Shown here: positions 46,990-55,982 of the stretch, piece after piece
How positions within the stretch are numbered: the stretch's first letter is position 1
How the letters are laid out: each line of letters opens with the position of its first letter
DNA from: Rhodospirillum centenum SW
GTDB taxonomy: Bacteria > Pseudomonadota > Alphaproteobacteria > Azospirillales > Azospirillaceae
Assembly: GCF_000016185.1 (NCBI RefSeq)
Contig: NC_011420.2
Location: 516,501-580,500, forward strand
Reading direction: 5' to 3'
DNA: 64,000 nt
The notes under the pieces: generated by a model
Database searches by the model: none
Told to the model about the DNA's origin: nothing
What the model saw: the letters and a program-made list of their open reading frames with translations, nothing else
Translations under genes and position numbers: made by a program

Positions 46990-48276
46990 ATGCGCGTGGC
47001 GCTGGTGAACCCGAACTGGAGCTTCGAGGGCTCGATCTATTTCGGCTGCCGCGAGCCGCACCTGCCGCTGGAGTTCGGCTACGCCAAGGCCCTGCTGGAG
47101 CGCGACGGCCATGTGGCGGAGATCCTGGACGCCCAGCTCCTGGACCTGTCCGACGCGGCGCTGCTGGCCCGGGTGCGGGAGTTCCGGCCGGACATGACGG
47201 TGGTGACCACGGCGCCGAGCTATCTGTTCTGGCGCTGCTGTCCGCCGGAACTGCGGGTGCCGCAGGCCGTGGTGCGGCTGCTGCGGCCGGTCGCGGGCAC
47301 GCTGGTGGGCGTCGGCCCGCACAGCTCCACCACGCCGCGGGCGGCGCTGGCGAAGCTGGGCGTGGACGTGGTGGTGCAGGGCGAGTGCGAGGAGCCGATC
47401 GCGCTGCTCGCGTCGGGCCGGGACTGGTGCTCCATCCCCTCCCTCTGCCATGCGCGCGACGGGGCGGTGCGGGTGCAGGGCGGCCCCCATGCCGGGACCT
47501 TCACGGATCTGCCGGCGCTGTCCTGGCCCGACGGGTGGATCGCGCGGCACCGCCACCACCATCACCGCTTCGATGCGCCGCCCGCGGGTCCGGGAGCGGA
47601 GGTGGAGGCCAGCCGCGGCTGCCCCTATTCCTGCACCTTCTGCGCCAAGGAGAATTTCCGCGACCGCTACCGCCGCCGCCCGGTGGAGGTGGTGATGCGG
47701 GAGATCGACGGGCTGATCGCCCAGGGCGTGGAGTATGTCTATTTCATCGACGAGATATTCCTGCCCAACCGGCCGCTGCTGGAGGCGCTGGCGGAGCGGC
47801 CGGTGCGCTTCGGGGTACAGACCCGGATCGACATCTGGAAGCCGGAGATGATCGCGCTCCTGGGCCGCGCCGGCTGCGTCTCCATCGAGGCCGGCGTGGA
47901 AAGCCTGACGGCGGAAGGGCGGCAGGCGCTCGACAAGGACTGCCGCCTGTCCACGGACGAACTGACGGAGCGGCTGATCCTGGCCCGGCGGCATGTCGCC
48001 TTCGTCCAGGCCAACCTGATCGACGCCGGCGACGACGATCCCGAGACGGTCCGCGCCTGGCGCGACCGGCTGCGGCAGCACGGGGTCTGGGCCAACGACC
48101 CGGTGCCGCTGTTCCCCTATCCGGGCTCCCCCGACTACCGCAGGCTCTGGGGCCTGCCCGACGACCGCGCCTGGGAACGGGCGCTGGACCATTACCTGGC
48201 CGCCCACGGCCGCTTCAGCGACCTCCAGGACGAACGGCCGCGTCCGCTCGCCGAGCTGGAAGCGGCCCATGGCTGA
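46990..48276 (+). CDS. B12-binding-domain radical SAM protein
   Basis: 428 residues. A cobalamin-binding-like Rossmann domain covers about 1-145 (VALVNPNWSFEG ... LVGVGPHSSTTP). The radical SAM domain starts near 195 with the [4Fe-4S] motif C-P-Y-S-C-T-F-C (CxxxCxxC) in ASRGCPYSCTFCAKENF. VYFIDEIFLPNRPLL and SIEAGVESLTAEGRQAL are typical inner blocks. A run of histidines (HRHHHHR) just before the cluster is unusual. Class-B B12 radical SAM enzymes often methylate unreactive carbons, so a C-methylated sugar or aglycone is plausible. It overlaps the following GT4 gene by 8 bp. Confidence 0.88.
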   Translation: MRVALVNPNWSFEGSIYFGCREPHLPLEFGYAKALLERDGHVAEILDAQLLDLSDAALLARVREFRPDMTVVTTAPSYLFWRCCPPELRVPQAVVRLLRPVAGTLVGVGPHSSTTPRAALAKLGVDVVVQGECEEPIALLASGRDWCSIPSLCHARDGAVRVQGGPHAGTFTDLPALSWPDGWIARHRHHHHRFDAPPAGPGAEVEASRGCPYSCTFCAKENFRDRYRRRPVEVVMREIDGLIAQGVEYVYFIDEIFLPNRPLLEALAERPVRFGVQTRIDIWKPEMIALLGRAGCVSIEAGVESLTAEGRQALDKDCRLSTDELTERLILARRHVAFVQANLIDAGDDDPETVRAWRDRLRQHGVWANDPVPLFPYPGSPDYRRLWGLPDDRAWERALDHYLAAHGRFSDLQDERPRPLAELEAAHG

Positions 48277-49408
48277 GCGGCCCGAGGTCGAGCGGCCGGC
48301 CCGGCCCGGAGAGCCCCTGCATGTCCTGATGACGGCCGACTGCCTGGGCGGCGTCTGGGACCATGCGCTGACGCTGGCGGGACAGCTCGGCCGTGCGGGC
48401 GCCCGCACGACCCTGGCCGTGCTGGGCGGACCGCTGGCGCCCGACCAGCGGCAGGCCGCGGCGGCCGTGTCCGGCCTGCACCTGGAGGAGAGCGACTGGC
48501 GCCTGGAATGGATGCCGGACGCGGGCGCCGACGTGGCCCGCTCCGGCGACTGGCTGCTGGGGCTGGAGGACCGGCTGCGGCCGAACGTCGTCCATGTCAA
48601 CGGCTACGCCCACGCCGCCCTGCCGTTCCGGGCGCCGGTGCTGTGCGCGGGGCACTCCTGCGTCCGCTCCTGGTTCGCCGCCGTGCGCGGGGAACCGCCG
48701 CTGTCCGACTTCGACCGCTATGCCGAGGGCGTGCGCGCCGGCCTCGCTGCCGCCGGCATGGTGGTGACGCCCAGCCGGACCATGGCGGCGGCGCTGGCCT
48801 TCCACTATGGCGTGCCGGTCGAGCCGGTGGTGATCCCCAACGGCGTCGCGGTGGAGGACTTCGCCCCCGCCGCCAAGGACGACCTGATCCTGTCCGTGGG
48901 CCGCATCTGGGACGAGGGCAAGAACATCGCCGCCCTGGAGGCCGTGGCCCCCCTGCTGGGCAGCCCGGTTGCCGTGGCCGGGGAGTCGCGGCATCCGGAC
49001 GGCTCCGAACGGGCGCCGCGCGCCGTGGCCCTGCTGGGCCGGCTGCCGTCGGCGGAGCTGCGCGACTGGTACGCCCGCGCCGCCGTCTTCTGCCTGCCGG
49101 CCCGCTACGAGCCGTTCGGGCTGGCCGTGCTGGAAGCGGCGCTGTCGGGCTGCGCCCTGGTGCTGGGGAACAGTCCCGGCCTGCGCGAGAACTGGGACGG
49201 AGCGGCGGTCTTCGTCGATCCCGACGACACGGCCGGGCTGGCGCGGGCGCTGAACCGGCTGGTCTGCGACCACGCCCGCCGCTGCGATCTGGCGGAGCGG
49301 GCGCGCATCCGCGGCCGCCGCTTCCGGGCCGACACCATGGCCCGGTCCTATCTCGGCGCCTATGCGGCGCTCACCGGGGCGCCGCGGCGCCGCTATGGCG
49401 TGGGGTGA
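48269..49408 (+). CDS. GT4-family glycosyltransferase
   Basis: 379 residues, GT-B fold. N-terminal HVLMTADCLGGVWDHALTLAGQL, and C-terminal VIPNGVAVEDFAP, ILSVGRIWDEGKN and the donor-binding region ARYEPFGLAVLEAALSGCALVLGN (EX7E-like pattern). It transfers a nucleotide-sugar moiety; acceptor unknown. It starts inside the end of the radical SAM gene and lies 5 bp from the next gene. Confidence 0.9.
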   Translation: MAERPEVERPARPGEPLHVLMTADCLGGVWDHALTLAGQLGRAGARTTLAVLGGPLAPDQRQAAAAVSGLHLEESDWRLEWMPDAGADVARSGDWLLGLEDRLRPNVVHVNGYAHAALPFRAPVLCAGHSCVRSWFAAVRGEPPLSDFDRYAEGVRAGLAAAGMVVTPSRTMAAALAFHYGVPVEPVVIPNGVAVEDFAPAAKDDLILSVGRIWDEGKNIAALEAVAPLLGSPVAVAGESRHPDGSERAPRAVALLGRLPSAELRDWYARAAVFCLPARYEPFGLAVLEAALSGCALVLGNSPGLRENWDGAAVFVDPDDTAGLARALNRLVCDHARRCDLAERARIRGRRFRADTMARSYLGAYAALTGAPRRRYGVG

Positions 49409-49413
49409 CGGCC

Positions 49414-50550
49414 ATGCGCTTCGTCTTCTTCGTGCATTCCCTCTTCTCCGACTGGAACCACGGCAATGCGCACTTTCTGCGCGGCGTCGTGACGGAGCTT
49501 CTGTCCCGGCGGCACGAGGTCTCCGTCTGGGAGCCGGCGGACGGCTGGAGCCGTGCCAACCTGCTGGCCCAACATGGGGAGGGTGCGCTGGCTGAGATCC
49601 GGGCCGCCTTCCCGCACCTGCGATCGCACGACCATGACCTGTCCGATCCCGGTTCCGAGGCGGTGCTGGACCGGGCCCTGGACGGGGCGGACGTGGTGCT
49701 GGTCCACGAATGGAACGACCCCGCCCTTGTCGCCGCCCTGGGCAGGCGGCGCGCGCGGGGCGGGCGCTTCCGGCTGCTGTTCCATGACACCCACCACCGC
49801 AGCGTCACCGCTCCGGAGGAGATGGCGCGCTACGACCTCTCCGCCTATGACGGGGTGCTGGCCTTCGGTCAGGCGGTGGCGGAGCGCTACCGCGCCCGAG
49901 GCTGGGGCCGGCAGGCGCGGGTCTGGCACGAGGCCGCCGACACCCGCCTGTTCCGGCCGCAGCCGACGCCGGAGGCGCGGCGCGACCTGATCTGGATCGG
50001 CAACTGGGGCGACGGCGAGCGCACCGCGGAGCTGCACGAGTTCCTGCTGGAGCCGGTGCGCACGCTGGGCCTGCGCGCCCGCGTCCATGGCGTGCGCTAT
50101 CCGGAGGACGGGCGGCGGGCGCTGGCCGAGGCCGGCATCGCCTACCGCGGCTGGCTGCCGAACCACCGCGCCCCCGCGGCGCTGGCGGCGCACCGGGTGA
50201 CGGTGCATGTGCCCCGCCGACCCTATGTGAAGGCGCTGCCGGGCATTCCGACCATCCGGGTGTTCGAGGCGCTGGCCTGCGGCATCCCCCTGGTCTCCGC
50301 CCCCTGGACGGACAGCGAGGGATTGTTCCGGGCCGGGCGCGACTTCCGCATGGTGCGCTCCGGCACCGAGATGACGAAGGCCCTGCGCGAGCTGCTGTCC
50401 GACCCCGACGCCGCGGCGGCGCAGGCGCGCAATGGCGTCGAGACGATCCGCAGCCGCCACACCTGCGCCCACCGGGTGGACGAGCTGCTGGCCTGCTGCG
50501 CCGACCTTGGGGTGCGCGGGTCCTCTCCCGCGCTTGCGGAGGTGTCCTGA
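49414..50550 (+). CDS. CgeB-like glycosyltransferase, copy 1
   Basis: 378 residues. FVFFVHSLFSDWNHGNAHFLRGVVTELLSRRHEVSVWEP at the start and IPTIRVFEALACGIPLVSAPW with GRDFRMVRSG at the end match the Glyco_trans_1_2 / CgeB type. LIWIGNWGDGERTAELHEFL marks the domain junction. First of three related genes in tandem. It starts 5 bp after the GT4 stop and ends 3 bp before copy 2. Confidence 0.85.
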   Translation: MRFVFFVHSLFSDWNHGNAHFLRGVVTELLSRRHEVSVWEPADGWSRANLLAQHGEGALAEIRAAFPHLRSHDHDLSDPGSEAVLDRALDGADVVLVHEWNDPALVAALGRRRARGGRFRLLFHDTHHRSVTAPEEMARYDLSAYDGVLAFGQAVAERYRARGWGRQARVWHEAADTRLFRPQPTPEARRDLIWIGNWGDGERTAELHEFLLEPVRTLGLRARVHGVRYPEDGRRALAEAGIAYRGWLPNHRAPAALAAHRVTVHVPRRPYVKALPGIPTIRVFEALACGIPLVSAPWTDSEGLFRAGRDFRMVRSGTEMTKALRELLSDPDAAAAQARNGVETIRSRHTCAHRVDELLACCADLGVRGSSPALAEVS

Positions 50551-50553
50551 ACC

Positions 50554-51672
50554 ATGACCGGCCTGAGCATCGCCTTCTACGGATCGAGCCTCGTCTCCGC
50601 CTACTGGAACGGGGCTGCGACCTACTACCGGGGCATCGTCAAGGAGCTGGCCGCCCGTGGCCACCGCGTCACCTTCTTCGAGCCCGACGCCTATGAACGG
50701 CAGAAGCACCGCGACATCCCCGATCCGGACTGGGCCCGCGTCGTCGTCTACGAGGCGACCGAGGCGGGGGTGTCGCGGGCGTTGGAGCAGGGGCGCGGCG
50801 CGGACGTGGTGGTGAAGGCCAGCGGCGTCGGCGTCTTCGATGCGCTGCTGGAGGCCGCGGTGCCGGAGATCCGCCGCCCGGACGGGCTGGCCGTGTTCTG
50901 GGACGTGGACGCCCCGGCGACGCTCGCGCGCCTGCACGCCGATCCGGCCGATCCCTTCCATGCCGCGCTGCGCCGCTACGATGCGGTGCTGACCTATGGC
51001 GGCGGCCAGCCGGTGGTGGACGCCTATGGCGCGCTGGGCGCCCGGGAGTGCGTGCCGGTCTACAACGCCGTCGATCCCGCCACCCACCATCCGGTGCCAC
51101 CCGACCCGCGCTTCGCGGCGGCGCTGGCCTTCCTGGGCAACCGGCTGCCCGACCGCGAGGCGCGGGTGGAGGAGTCCTTCCTGCGCGCCGCCGCCCTGCT
51201 GCCGGGGCGGCCCTGCCTGCTGGGCGGGGCGGGCTGGGGCGACAAGCCGCTGCCGGCCAATGTGCGCCATCTCGGCCATGTCGTCACGGCCGACCACAAC
51301 GCCTTCAACTGCACCCCGCTGGCCGTGCTGAACGTCAGCCGGGAGAGCATGGCCGCCACCGGCTTCTCCCCCGCCACGCGGGTGTTCGAGGCGGCGGGGG
51401 CGGCGGCCTGCCTGATCACCGACGCCTGGGAGGGGATCGGCCAGTTCCTGGAACCGGGACGGGAGGTGCTGGTCGCCCGCGACGGGGCGGAGGTGGCGGA
51501 GCTGGTCGCCGGGCTGACGCCGGAGCGCGCCCGCGCCATCGGCGCGGCGGCCCGGACCCGCGTGCTGGCGGAACATACCTACGCCCACCGGGCGGTGCTG
51601 GTGGACCGGCTGCTGACCGGGCGGCTGGCGCAGGAGCGGGCGCAGCCGGCCCCGGCGGGGATGCCGGCATGA
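50554..51672 (+). CDS. CgeB-like glycosyltransferase, copy 2
   Basis: 372 residues. The N-terminus (IAFYGSSLVSAYWNGAATYYRGIVKELAARGHRVTFFEPD) closely parallels copy 3. FSPATRVFEAAGAAACLITDAWEGIGQFLEPGREVLVA is the CgeB/Glyco_trans_1_2 signature. Donor and acceptor are unknown. The stop overlaps copy 3 by 4 bp. Confidence 0.85.
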   Translation: MTGLSIAFYGSSLVSAYWNGAATYYRGIVKELAARGHRVTFFEPDAYERQKHRDIPDPDWARVVVYEATEAGVSRALEQGRGADVVVKASGVGVFDALLEAAVPEIRRPDGLAVFWDVDAPATLARLHADPADPFHAALRRYDAVLTYGGGQPVVDAYGALGARECVPVYNAVDPATHHPVPPDPRFAAALAFLGNRLPDREARVEESFLRAAALLPGRPCLLGGAGWGDKPLPANVRHLGHVVTADHNAFNCTPLAVLNVSRESMAATGFSPATRVFEAAGAAACLITDAWEGIGQFLEPGREVLVARDGAEVAELVAGLTPERARAIGAAARTRVLAEHTYAHRAVLVDRLLTGRLAQERAQPAPAGMPA

Positions 51673-52853
51673 CGGGGGCGCTGGACATCGTCGTGCTGGG
51701 CCTGTCCATCACCTCCTCCTGGGGCAACGGGCACGCCACCACCTACCGCGGCCTGCTGCGCGAGCTGGCCGCCCGCGGCCACCGGGTCACCTTCCTGGAG
51801 CGCGACGTGCCCTGGTACGCCGCGGCGCGCGACTGCCCCGATCCTGCCGGGGTGCGGACGGCGCTGTACGGCTCCCTGGAGGAGCTGCGCGACCGTTTCG
51901 GCGCGGCGGTGCGGGAGGCGGATGCGGTGATCGTCGGCTCCTACGTGCCGGACGGGGTGGCGGTGGGCGACTGGGTGCTGGCCACGGCCCGCGGCCTGAC
52001 CGCCTTCTACGACATCGACACGCCGGTCACCCTTGCGGCCCTGGCGGGGGGAGGCGGCGGCAACGGGGGCACGGACTATCTGGCGGCTCGCCAGATCGCC
52101 GCCTATCGCCTCTATCTCTCCTTCACCGGCGGGCCGACCCTGCGCCGGCTGGAGCGGGAGTTCGGCGCGCCCATGGCGCGGGCGCTCTACTGCTCGGCCG
52201 ACCCGGCGCTGCACCGGCCGCAGGAGGTCGCGGTGGACTGGGCGCTGGGCTATCTCGGCACCTACAGCCCCGATCGTCAGCCGGTGCTGGAGCGGCTGCT
52301 GCTGGAGCCGGCCCGCGCCCTGCCGGGGGAACGCTTCGTCGTTGCCGGGGCGCAGTATCCGGACGGCATCGCCTGGCCCGGCAACGTGGCGCGCATCGCG
52401 CATCTGGAGCCGCCCCGCCATCCCGGCTTCTACAGCGCCCAGCGCTTCACCCTGAACGTGACCCGTGCCGACATGGTGCGGGCCGGCTGGTCGCCCAGCG
52501 TGCGGCTGTTCGAGGCGGCCTGCTGCGGCACCCCGATCATCAGCGATCCCTGGCCGGGGCTGGACAGCCTGTTCCGGCCGGGGCGGGAGATCGTCGTCGC
52601 CCGCACGGCGGCGGAGGTGCTGGAGGTGCTGACCGGGATGACGGCCGAGGCCGCCGCGGCGCTGGGCCGGCGGGCGCGGACACGGGTGCTGGCGGCGCAC
52701 ACGGCCGCCCACCGCGCGGCGGAGCTGGAAGGCCACCTGCACGCGGCCCTGGCCCGTCGCGCGGTGCCTGCCCGGCCCGCGCCCGCTGCGCCGGCAGCAC
52801 CCCCGTCGGTGTCCGCGCTGCGGCGCATCGCCAAGGGCACGGCGGCCGGCTGA
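51669..52853 (+). CDS. CgeB-like glycosyltransferase, copy 3
   Basis: 394 residues, paralogue of the preceding gene: SSWGNGHATTYRGLLRELAARGHRVTFLERD and WSPSVRLFEAACCGTPIISDPWPGLDSLFRPGREIVVA. It ends in an Ala/Pro-rich tail with a basic tip. Last gene of the gap-free operon; 97 bp separate it from the phosphatase gene. Confidence 0.85.
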   Translation: MTGALDIVVLGLSITSSWGNGHATTYRGLLRELAARGHRVTFLERDVPWYAAARDCPDPAGVRTALYGSLEELRDRFGAAVREADAVIVGSYVPDGVAVGDWVLATARGLTAFYDIDTPVTLAALAGGGGGNGGTDYLAARQIAAYRLYLSFTGGPTLRRLEREFGAPMARALYCSADPALHRPQEVAVDWALGYLGTYSPDRQPVLERLLLEPARALPGERFVVAGAQYPDGIAWPGNVARIAHLEPPRHPGFYSAQRFTLNVTRADMVRAGWSPSVRLFEAACCGTPIISDPWPGLDSLFRPGREIVVARTAAEVLEVLTGMTAEAAAALGRRARTRVLAAHTAAHRAAELEGHLHAALARRAVPARPAPAAPAAPPSVSALRRIAKGTAAG

Positions 52854-52950
52854 CGGCGCCGCATACATTCAGAGGAAATTCACGATCTATGTTGTGGACA
52901 GCCGGTCGCCGCTCGGGTTAGCTGGCCCGGGGAGTTGGGGTGAGGCGTCC
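52854..52950 (+). promoter_or_regulatory. Short gap before the phosphatase gene
   Basis: AT-richer than its surroundings (for example around 52862-52905), so it may hold a separate promoter for the phosphatase gene. No -35/-10 assigned with confidence. GGGGTGAGG precedes the ATG. Confidence 0.3.
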
Positions 52951-53664
52951 ATGTCTCAGGACCGGGCCGGCGGCGAGCGTGATCTCGCCTGTACCGTCGA
53001 CCGCTTTGCATTTCTTGCCGACCGGCGCCATCTGGCCGGGCGCTGGATCAATTCGGTGTTCAAGGACCATGCCTTCCTGCGCATGGCCTACAAGAACATG
53101 TTCCGGATCTCGCCGGGTATGTACCGGTCGAGCCAGCCGACCCCGGCGCACATCGCCGCCGCCAAGCGGATGGGCATCCGCACCGTCATCAACCTGCGCG
53201 GCCGGCGCGACGACTGCGGCTCCTATTTCCTGGAGGAGCGGGCCTGCCGGGAGCACGGGATCACCCTGGTGGACTTCCCGGTCAATTCTCGCGACGCCCC
53301 GCGCAAGCACATCCTGCATGCCGCACGCGACATCTGGGCCGGCGTGGAATATCCGGTGCTGATGCACTGCAAGGCCGGGTCGGACCGCGTCGGCTTCATG
53401 AGCGCGCTCTACATGCTGGTGCATGAGAAGCGCCCGCTGGAGGAGGCGGTGCGCCAGTTGAACTGGCGCTACGGCCATCTGCGTGCCGCCAAGACCGGCA
53501 TCCTCGACCAGTTCTTCGAGGAATACGCCGCCCGCAACGCCGAAAGCCCGATCGACTTCTACGACTGGGTGGATCAGGTCTACGATCCGCCGGCGCTGAA
53601 GGCCCGCTTCATGTCGCGCTGGTGGGCGAACGTGCTGGTCGACCGCGTGCTGAAGCGGGAATAG
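52951..53664 (+). CDS. Dual-specificity/tyrosine phosphatase-like protein
   Basis: 237 residues. The phosphatase signature HCKAGSDRVG (C-x5-R) lies near residue 148, preceded by the general-acid-region motif GITLVDFPVNSRD near 108. MFRISPGMYRSSQPT and TVINLRGRRDD are typical of bacterial DSP-like (Siw14/tyrosine phosphatase) proteins. ATG 52951 is chosen for its ribosome site. Substrate could be phosphoprotein, inositol phosphate or a glycan lipid phosphate; the location beside the glycan operon favours a role there. Confidence 0.85.
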   Translation: MSQDRAGGERDLACTVDRFAFLADRRHLAGRWINSVFKDHAFLRMAYKNMFRISPGMYRSSQPTPAHIAAAKRMGIRTVINLRGRRDDCGSYFLEERACREHGITLVDFPVNSRDAPRKHILHAARDIWAGVEYPVLMHCKAGSDRVGFMSALYMLVHEKRPLEEAVRQLNWRYGHLRAAKTGILDQFFEEYAARNAESPIDFYDWVDQVYDPPALKARFMSRWWANVLVDRVLKRE

Positions 53665-53712
53665 CCGGGCAGGGCGGACCCGCCCGGCGCCCCGTGCCGG
53701 CTTCCCGCCGCC

Positions 53713-54858
53713 TCAGGCGGCTTCCTCCAGGCTGCCGAAGCGGCGCAGATGGTGGTCGGTGCTGCCGAAGGCCACCTCGATCGCCATCAGGCGCTTCATG
53801 TAGTGCCCGACATTCAGCTCCTCCGTCACGCCCATGGCGCCGTGGAGCTGCACCGCCTGCTGCGCCACGAAGCGGGCGGCCTGCCCGACCTTGGCCTTGG
53901 CGGCGGACATGGCGCGGCCCCGCACCGTGGCGTCGGCCGTGTCCCAGTGCCGTGCGGCATAGGCCGCCATGCTGCGGGCCTGCTCCAGGCAGACGGCCAT
54001 GTCGGCCATCCGGTGCTTGAGCACCTGGAAGCGGGCGATGGGCTGGCCGAACTGCACCCGGGTGCGGGTATACTCCACCGTGGCGGTGACAAGGTGGTCG
54101 ATGCAGCCCACGGCCTCGGCGCAGAGCGCGGCGATGGCGCGGTCCGTCGCCGCCTCGATGGCCGACAGGGCGCCGCCCTCCGGCCCCAGCAGGGCGTCCG
54201 TCGGGACGCTGACTCCGGTCAGCGTCACCTCGGCCGCGCGCTGCCCGTCCAGCGTGGGATAGTCGCGCAGGTCCAGACCCGGCGCTGCACGGTCCACCAG
54301 GAACAGGCTGATGCCGTCGCGGTCACGCCGGCCGCCGGCGGTGCGCGCGGCGACGATCAGCCAGTCCGCCGAGGGCGCGTTCAGGACCACGGACTTCCGC
54401 CCGTCCAGGACATAGCCGCCGCCCTCCTGCCGCTGCGCCGTCGTGGCGATGTCGAACAGGTCGTAGCGGGCCTGCCGCTCGGCATAGGCCAGCGCGAGCT
54501 GGAGCCGGCCCTCCAGCAGGGGTTCCAGCAGCGCCGACCGGCGCCCCCCTTCCGCCAGCGCCGCGACCAGCCCGCCGCACAGGAGGACGGTCGGGAGATA
54601 GGGCTCCACCACGAGGCCGCGGCCGAACGCCTCCATCAGGATCGCCACCTCGGGTCCGCCGCCGCCCAGGCCGCCGTCGGCTTCCGCGAAGGGCAGGGCC
54701 AGCCAGCCCAGCTCCGCGAAGGTGGCCCAGTGCCGGCGGGAGAAGCCGCCGGCTTCCGCCACCACTGCCTTGCGCTGTTCGAAACCGTAGGCATCGCGGA
54801 CGAAGCGTTCGACGCTGTCCCGCAGCAGGCGCTGTTCGTCGCTGAGCGACAGATCCAT
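53713..54858 (-). CDS. Acyl-CoA dehydrogenase, pimeloyl-CoA small-subunit type
   Basis: 381 residues, FAD flavoprotein family. LSLSDEQRLLRDSVERFV, WLALPFAEADGGLG near 53, LADWLIVAARTAG-like middle domain, RVQFGQPIARFQVLKHRMADM near 272 and LHGAMGVTEELNVGHYMKRL near 345. The small subunit of such pairs can lack the catalytic base. No large-subunit partner is adjacent here. ATG 54858 has GGGGAGG 6 nt upstream; the longer frame is Arg/Pro-rich and unlikely. Confidence 0.9.
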   Translation of the reverse strand: MDLSLSDEQRLLRDSVERFVRDAYGFEQRKAVVAEAGGFSRRHWATFAELGWLALPFAEADGGLGGGGPEVAILMEAFGRGLVVEPYLPTVLLCGGLVAALAEGGRRSALLEPLLEGRLQLALAYAERQARYDLFDIATTAQRQEGGGYVLDGRKSVVLNAPSADWLIVAARTAGGRRDRDGISLFLVDRAAPGLDLRDYPTLDGQRAAEVTLTGVSVPTDALLGPEGGALSAIEAATDRAIAALCAEAVGCIDHLVTATVEYTRTRVQFGQPIARFQVLKHRMADMAVCLEQARSMAAYAARHWDTADATVRGRAMSAAKAKVGQAARFVAQQAVQLHGAMGVTEELNVGHYMKRLMAIEVAFGSTDHHLRRFGSLEEAA

Positions 54859-55113
54859 GGCAGACCTCCCCGTTCCGTTCGGTCCGCCGTCCCCGGCGAC
54901 GGGGCCGGCGGCGTGCGACGTGGCGCGCACGGACTCAGTTCTGGATCGGGGGAGAGGGGCCGTCAACCGGGCGCCCCCGGCCGGACAGGCCCCGCGTCGC
55001 GCCCGACCGCTGGGCGGTCTGCGCTGTCCGGGGACAGGGGGCCGGGGCGCAGGGAAGAGAGGAACCGGAAACGACAACGGCCGCCCGGGCGTCCCCGGTG
55101 CGGCCGTACCAGA

Positions 55114-55138
55114 CCGCCCCGGCACCGGGCCGGGGCGG
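55114..55138. terminator. Hairpin downstream of the small 55155 gene
   Basis: A perfect 10 bp stem CCGCCCCGGC / GCCGGGGCGG with loop ACCGG lies 16 bp after the stop of the 55155 gene. It has no T-run, so intrinsic termination is only likely. Confidence 0.45.
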
Positions 55139-55154
55139 GAACCGTCATGTCGGA

Positions 55155-55484
55155 TCAGGCCGCCCAGACTTCGGGCAGCACGCGGCTGGTCATCTTCTCC
55201 ATGGAGAGCCAGCGGCAGTGCCGGGAGACGGACTGCAGCAGGGCCATGACCGGCTCGTCGCCGTCATTCTCCAGAGTCACCAGACGGAAATACGCGACCA
55301 TCCGGCCATAGCCGTCGCCGCACACCCGCTCCAGCGCGAAGGCCGTGCCCTGCGCCGCTTCCGCCATCGCCTCGTGGACATCGGCGCCGGCGGGCATGTC
55401 GCCCAGCGTCACCGCCACACCGCGCATCGGGAGGTCGCCATGCAGGCCGACCAGGAAATCCGAACACTTCGTGTTCCCGTTCAT
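55155..55484 (-). CDS. Small conserved-looking cytosolic protein, unknown
   Basis: 109 residues, no signal or membrane segment. Features: SDFLVGLHGDLPMRGVAVTLGDMP, FALERVCGDGYGRMVAYFRLVTL and RWLSMEKMTSRVLPE. ATG 55484 with AAGGAAG 5 nt upstream makes it a credible gene. No family recognised and no clear partner. Confidence 0.55.
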   Translation of the reverse strand: MNGNTKCSDFLVGLHGDLPMRGVAVTLGDMPAGADVHEAMAEAAQGTAFALERVCGDGYGRMVAYFRLVTLENDGDEPVMALLQSVSRHCRWLSMEKMTSRVLPEVWAA

Positions 55485-55982
55485 TCCAACTTCCTTTCAG
55501 AACTGAATGGTCGTCGCCCTGGCATTTCCCCGGGTTTCCGCCCGGGTGATTTGCCGGCGCTCCGCCCGGTCCTAACCTGCTGCTCCGCCGACCGCCCTGG
55601 TGCGCCGATACCCTGGCGCTCCCGCAGGTTGCATCCCGGACACTCCGCCGTGATCTGCCATCGGACGGCCTGTGCCGGACGACTTTCCCGATGACCTTGA
55701 CGGGAGATATAATGTCGGCACGCCGAAAAAAACATCTGCCTGGGTGCCGCACCGCGCGCAATGCAGGCCCCACACTGGATTCGTGCGGCCCGACGCCGCA
55801 GCGCTCTTCACGGAGCGGGGGTGGCTTCACCAAGTAGAACGCGTTTGAGGTAACGGTCGATTACTTGAATTCGAGTGCCCTGCCGGTTCGTGCAGCGGGG
55901 ATGCTGCCCGCAGAGTCCTGACCCGGCAGCAGAACCACCTCGGTACGCGGGCCGGGGGGGGCCGGGGCCTGTGCCGGCGCGG
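55485..55982. other. ~500 bp intergenic region
   Basis: Lies downstream of the SnoaL-like gene and upstream of the small 55155 gene. Contains TATAAT (55708-55713), a seven-A run at 55726-55732 (T-run on minus, after a weak GGTGC hairpin), and the near-palindrome ACTTGAATTCGAGT (55863-55876). Could hold a promoter for the 55155 gene; no gene seen. Confidence 0.35.
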
